A stretch of 6,753 bases of DNA from positions 1 to 6,753 of the forward strand of contig JAJPYU010000221.1 in the NCBI GenBank assembly GCA_021204765.1. The letters are read 5' to 3'. The notes beneath the pieces were generated by a model. The model was not told the origin of the DNA. It searched no databases and saw only the letters and a program-made list of their open reading frames with translations. Positions 5,190 to 6,753 of this stretch are shown here, in pieces. Position 1 is the first letter of the stretch. Each line of letters begins with the position of its first letter. The position numbers and the translations under genes are program-made. Source of the stretch: Clostridiales bacterium. Its GTDB lineage: Bacteria > Bacillota > Clostridia > Lachnospirales > Lachnospiraceae.

Positions 5190-6753
5190 TCATAGTTTTT
5201 TCAGTTTTGCAAACGATGCGAACATTTTTTTCGTCCCAACTTTATCAAAATCGACAGTTACCTCGAAATCCCGTCCTCCGGAGACTATGGAAGACACTGT
5301 GCCATCTCCGAATTTCATGTGTCGGACCCTGTCACCCTCAGCATAATTCAGCGAGGAAAGCTTTCCGGCATCACCGAAAGACTTCGCCGCCGCATAAGGT
5401 TTCGCCGCTGCGCCGCCATATGGTTTTCCCATAACTCCTCCATATGACTTTATCTCCACACTGCCGTATGATTTGCTCTGTCCGTAATCCATGCCGCGGC
5501 TTTCGCCGTAAGGCACCCCATACATATCAGAAAAAACATCCGGCTCCCTCTCATATATGCTCCCGGACAGCAGCTCCCCGGGTATCTCCTTTACAAAACG
5601 GGACACCCTGTAATCCCGGGTCTCTCCCCTCACCATCCTCTGCCTGGCACAGGTCAGGGTCAGCTGCTCCTTCGCCCGGGTGATCCCCACATAGCAGAGC
5701 CGCCTCTCCTCCTCCATCTCCATCGGATCACCGCTGTCAATAGTGATAAATCCGGGAAACAATCCATCATCCATCCCGGAGAGATAGACGTTGGAAAACT
5801 CCAGTCCCTTGGCGCTGTGGAGAGTCATGAGAGCCACATAATCATTTTGCTCCTCCAGAGAGTCGATATCCGCAACCAGAGCCACTTCCTCCAGGAAACC
5901 GCTTAAGGATGGCTCCTCTGCGATCTCCTGATAGTCTGCCGCCTTGGAGATCAGCTCATCAATATTTTCAATCCGGGATCTGACATCTGAATCATTGGGG
6001 TCTCCCAGCTCCGCTTCATACCCGGTATCCTCAATTATCTCCGAGAGCAGGTCGTCCACATCCATGTAGGGAGCCTTGCTCTTCTTAGTCTGTATGAAAA
6101 GGACGAATTTCTCCAGCTTCGCCGCCGTTGCCGCCTTCAGCGCGGGGATATTTTCGGCGTCACTTAGCGCCTCATAGAAGCTCATCCCCATATCATCGGC
6201 ATACTCCTGGACATAATTCAAGGTAGTGGCACCTATTCCCCGACGGGGGACATTGATGATGCGCTTTACCGCTACATCGTCCCGGGCGTTATCTATAGTC
6301 TTAAGGTAAGCCAGCAGATCCTTGATCTCTTTTCTGGCATAGAAATTCACGCCGCCGAATATACGGTAGGGAATATTTTCCCTGACGAATCGTTCCTCCA
6401 GAACCCTGGACTGGGCGTTGGTGCGGTAGAGCACAGCGCAGTCGCCATAGCTGAACCTTCCCCGCCGCACATAGGAATTGATGCTGTAGGCGATAGTCTC
6501 CGCCTCCTCGTAGGCATTGTCCAGCTGAACAAACCGTATCCGCTCCCCCTCTCCTTTCCTGGTCCAGAGGGATTTGGCCTTCCGTCCCCTGTTGTTCCTG
6601 ATGACTGCGTTGGCAGCGTCCAGGATATTCTGGGTGGAGCGGTAATTCTCCTCCAGGCGTATTACCTTCGCATCGGGGAAATATTTTTCAAAGGAAAGGA
6701 TATTCTCGATATTCGCCCCGCGGAACTTGTAAATGGACTGGTCATCGTCACCC
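5190..6753 (-). CDS. pcrA: ATP-dependent DNA helicase PcrA/UvrD (superfamily 1A), 3' part
   Basis: 3'-5' DNA helicase of repair, replication-fork and transcription-conflict pathways. The frame is open to the window edge and encodes 520 residues; roughly 220-250 N-terminal residues with the Walker A and B motifs lie outside. Visible from the left are motif III (GDDDQSIYKFRGA, fragment residues 1-13), motif IV (LEENYRST), the LYRTNAQSR block, FGGVNFYARKEIKD, motif V (MTLHSAKGLEF, 309-319) and motif VI (YVGITRAKEQL, 354-364). A Tyr/Gly-rich linker (about 411-460) leads to a C-terminal Tudor-like domain (about 470-520, EGDRVRHMKFGDGTV), which in Gram-positive PcrA binds RNA polymerase. The stop is TGA. 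An apparent internal start at 6470 is a GTG Val codon within conserved sequence and is not a start. The linker contains an octapeptide repeat, described separately. Confidence 0.95.
   Translation of the reverse strand, partial: GDDDQSIYKFRGANIENILSFEKYFPDAKVIRLEENYRSTQNILDAANAVIRNNRGRKAKSLWTRKGEGERIRFVQLDNAYEEAETIAYSINSYVRRGRFSYGDCAVLYRTNAQSRVLEERFVRENIPYRIFGGVNFYARKEIKDLLAYLKTIDNARDDVAVKRIINVPRRGIGATTLNYVQEYADDMGMSFYEALSDAENIPALKAATAAKLEKFVLFIQTKKSKAPYMDVDDLLSEIIEDTGYEAELGDPNDSDVRSRIENIDELISKAADYQEIAEEPSLSGFLEEVALVADIDSLEEQNDYVALMTLHSAKGLEFSNVYLSGMDDGLFPGFITIDSGDPMEMEEERRLCYVGITRAKEQLTLTCARQRMVRGETRDYRVSRFVKEIPGELLSGSIYEREPDVFSDMYGVPYGESRGMDYGQSKSYGSVEIKSYGGVMGKPYGGAAAKPYAAAKSFGDAGKLSSLNYAEGDRVRHMKFGDGTVSSIVSGGRDFEVTVDFDKVGTKKMFASFAKLKKL
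5361..5474 (-). repeat. pcrA: Degenerate octapeptide-coding repeat in the PcrA linker
   Basis: The translated linker reads as consecutive units KSYGSVEI, KSYGGVMG, KPYGGAAA, a shortened KPYAAA, and KSFGDAGK, that is K-[S/P]-[Y/F]-[G/A] plus about four variable residues. The DNA period is 24 bp (one 18-bp unit), and the coding frame is kept. The repeat lies between helicase motif VI and the Tudor-like domain, a region that is disordered and variable in length in PcrA proteins. Confidence 0.65.

Noticed and set aside
5209..5219. GCAAACGATGC, a 9 of 11 match to the operator core
   Set aside because: It lies inside the pcrA coding end, is not palindromic beyond the core, and no promoter is visible beside it. 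Probably coincidence of a short motif.

Overview
The window (6753 bp, mid-range GC) looks like chromosomal DNA of an anaerobic Firmicute, most likely a Lachnospiraceae-type Clostridia member. The grounds are strong Shine-Dalgarno sites (GGAG/AAGGAG) before the genes, a Ser/Gly-rich lipoprotein signal, a Firmicutes-style PcrA with a C-terminal Tudor-like domain, and the order pcrA - small acidic membrane protein - TrmA/RlmD-type methyltransferase. That gene order is, as far as I recall, typical of Lachnospiraceae. Taxonomy is inference. TAA, TAG and TGA all end genes here, so the standard code applies.

Left third (1-1714, minus strand): the start of a sulfate/thiosulfate ABC importer operon. 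A lipoprotein sulfate-binding protein (650-1714) overlaps the downstream permease gene cysT (start 672) by 23 nt. The permease frame is broken at 22-24 by an in-frame TGA, where the family has Gly in its conserved GEYGS motif. The family sequence resumes in the same frame up to the window edge.

Intergenic region (1715-2213, 499 bp): this is the most information-rich part of the window. It holds two sigma-A-like promoters that face each other, one for each flanking gene. They are flanked by an inverted pair of 11-bp sites that look like LacI-family operators. After that comes a roughly 264-bp multi-hairpin element with imperfect terminal inverted repeats, which ends just before the lacI ribosome-binding site.

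Middle (2214-3251, plus strand): a LacI/GalR-family repressor, divergent from the sulfate operon. It probably controls its own gene and perhaps the transporter, which would be an unusual job for this family.

Right half (3236-6753, minus strand): a housekeeping run transcribed leftwards. In transcription order it is pcrA (5' end outside the window), a 79-aa membrane protein with a very acidic tail, and an RlmD/TrmA-family 23S rRNA uracil-C5 methyltransferase. The methyltransferase gene ends inside the 3' end of lacI (16-nt convergent overlap).

I see no phage, transposase, CRISPR, tRNA, rRNA or toxin-antitoxin genes. No multi-gene novel system is evident. The points most worth following up are the structured intergenic element, the operator pair linking a LacI regulator to sulfate uptake, and the nonsense codon in cysT.
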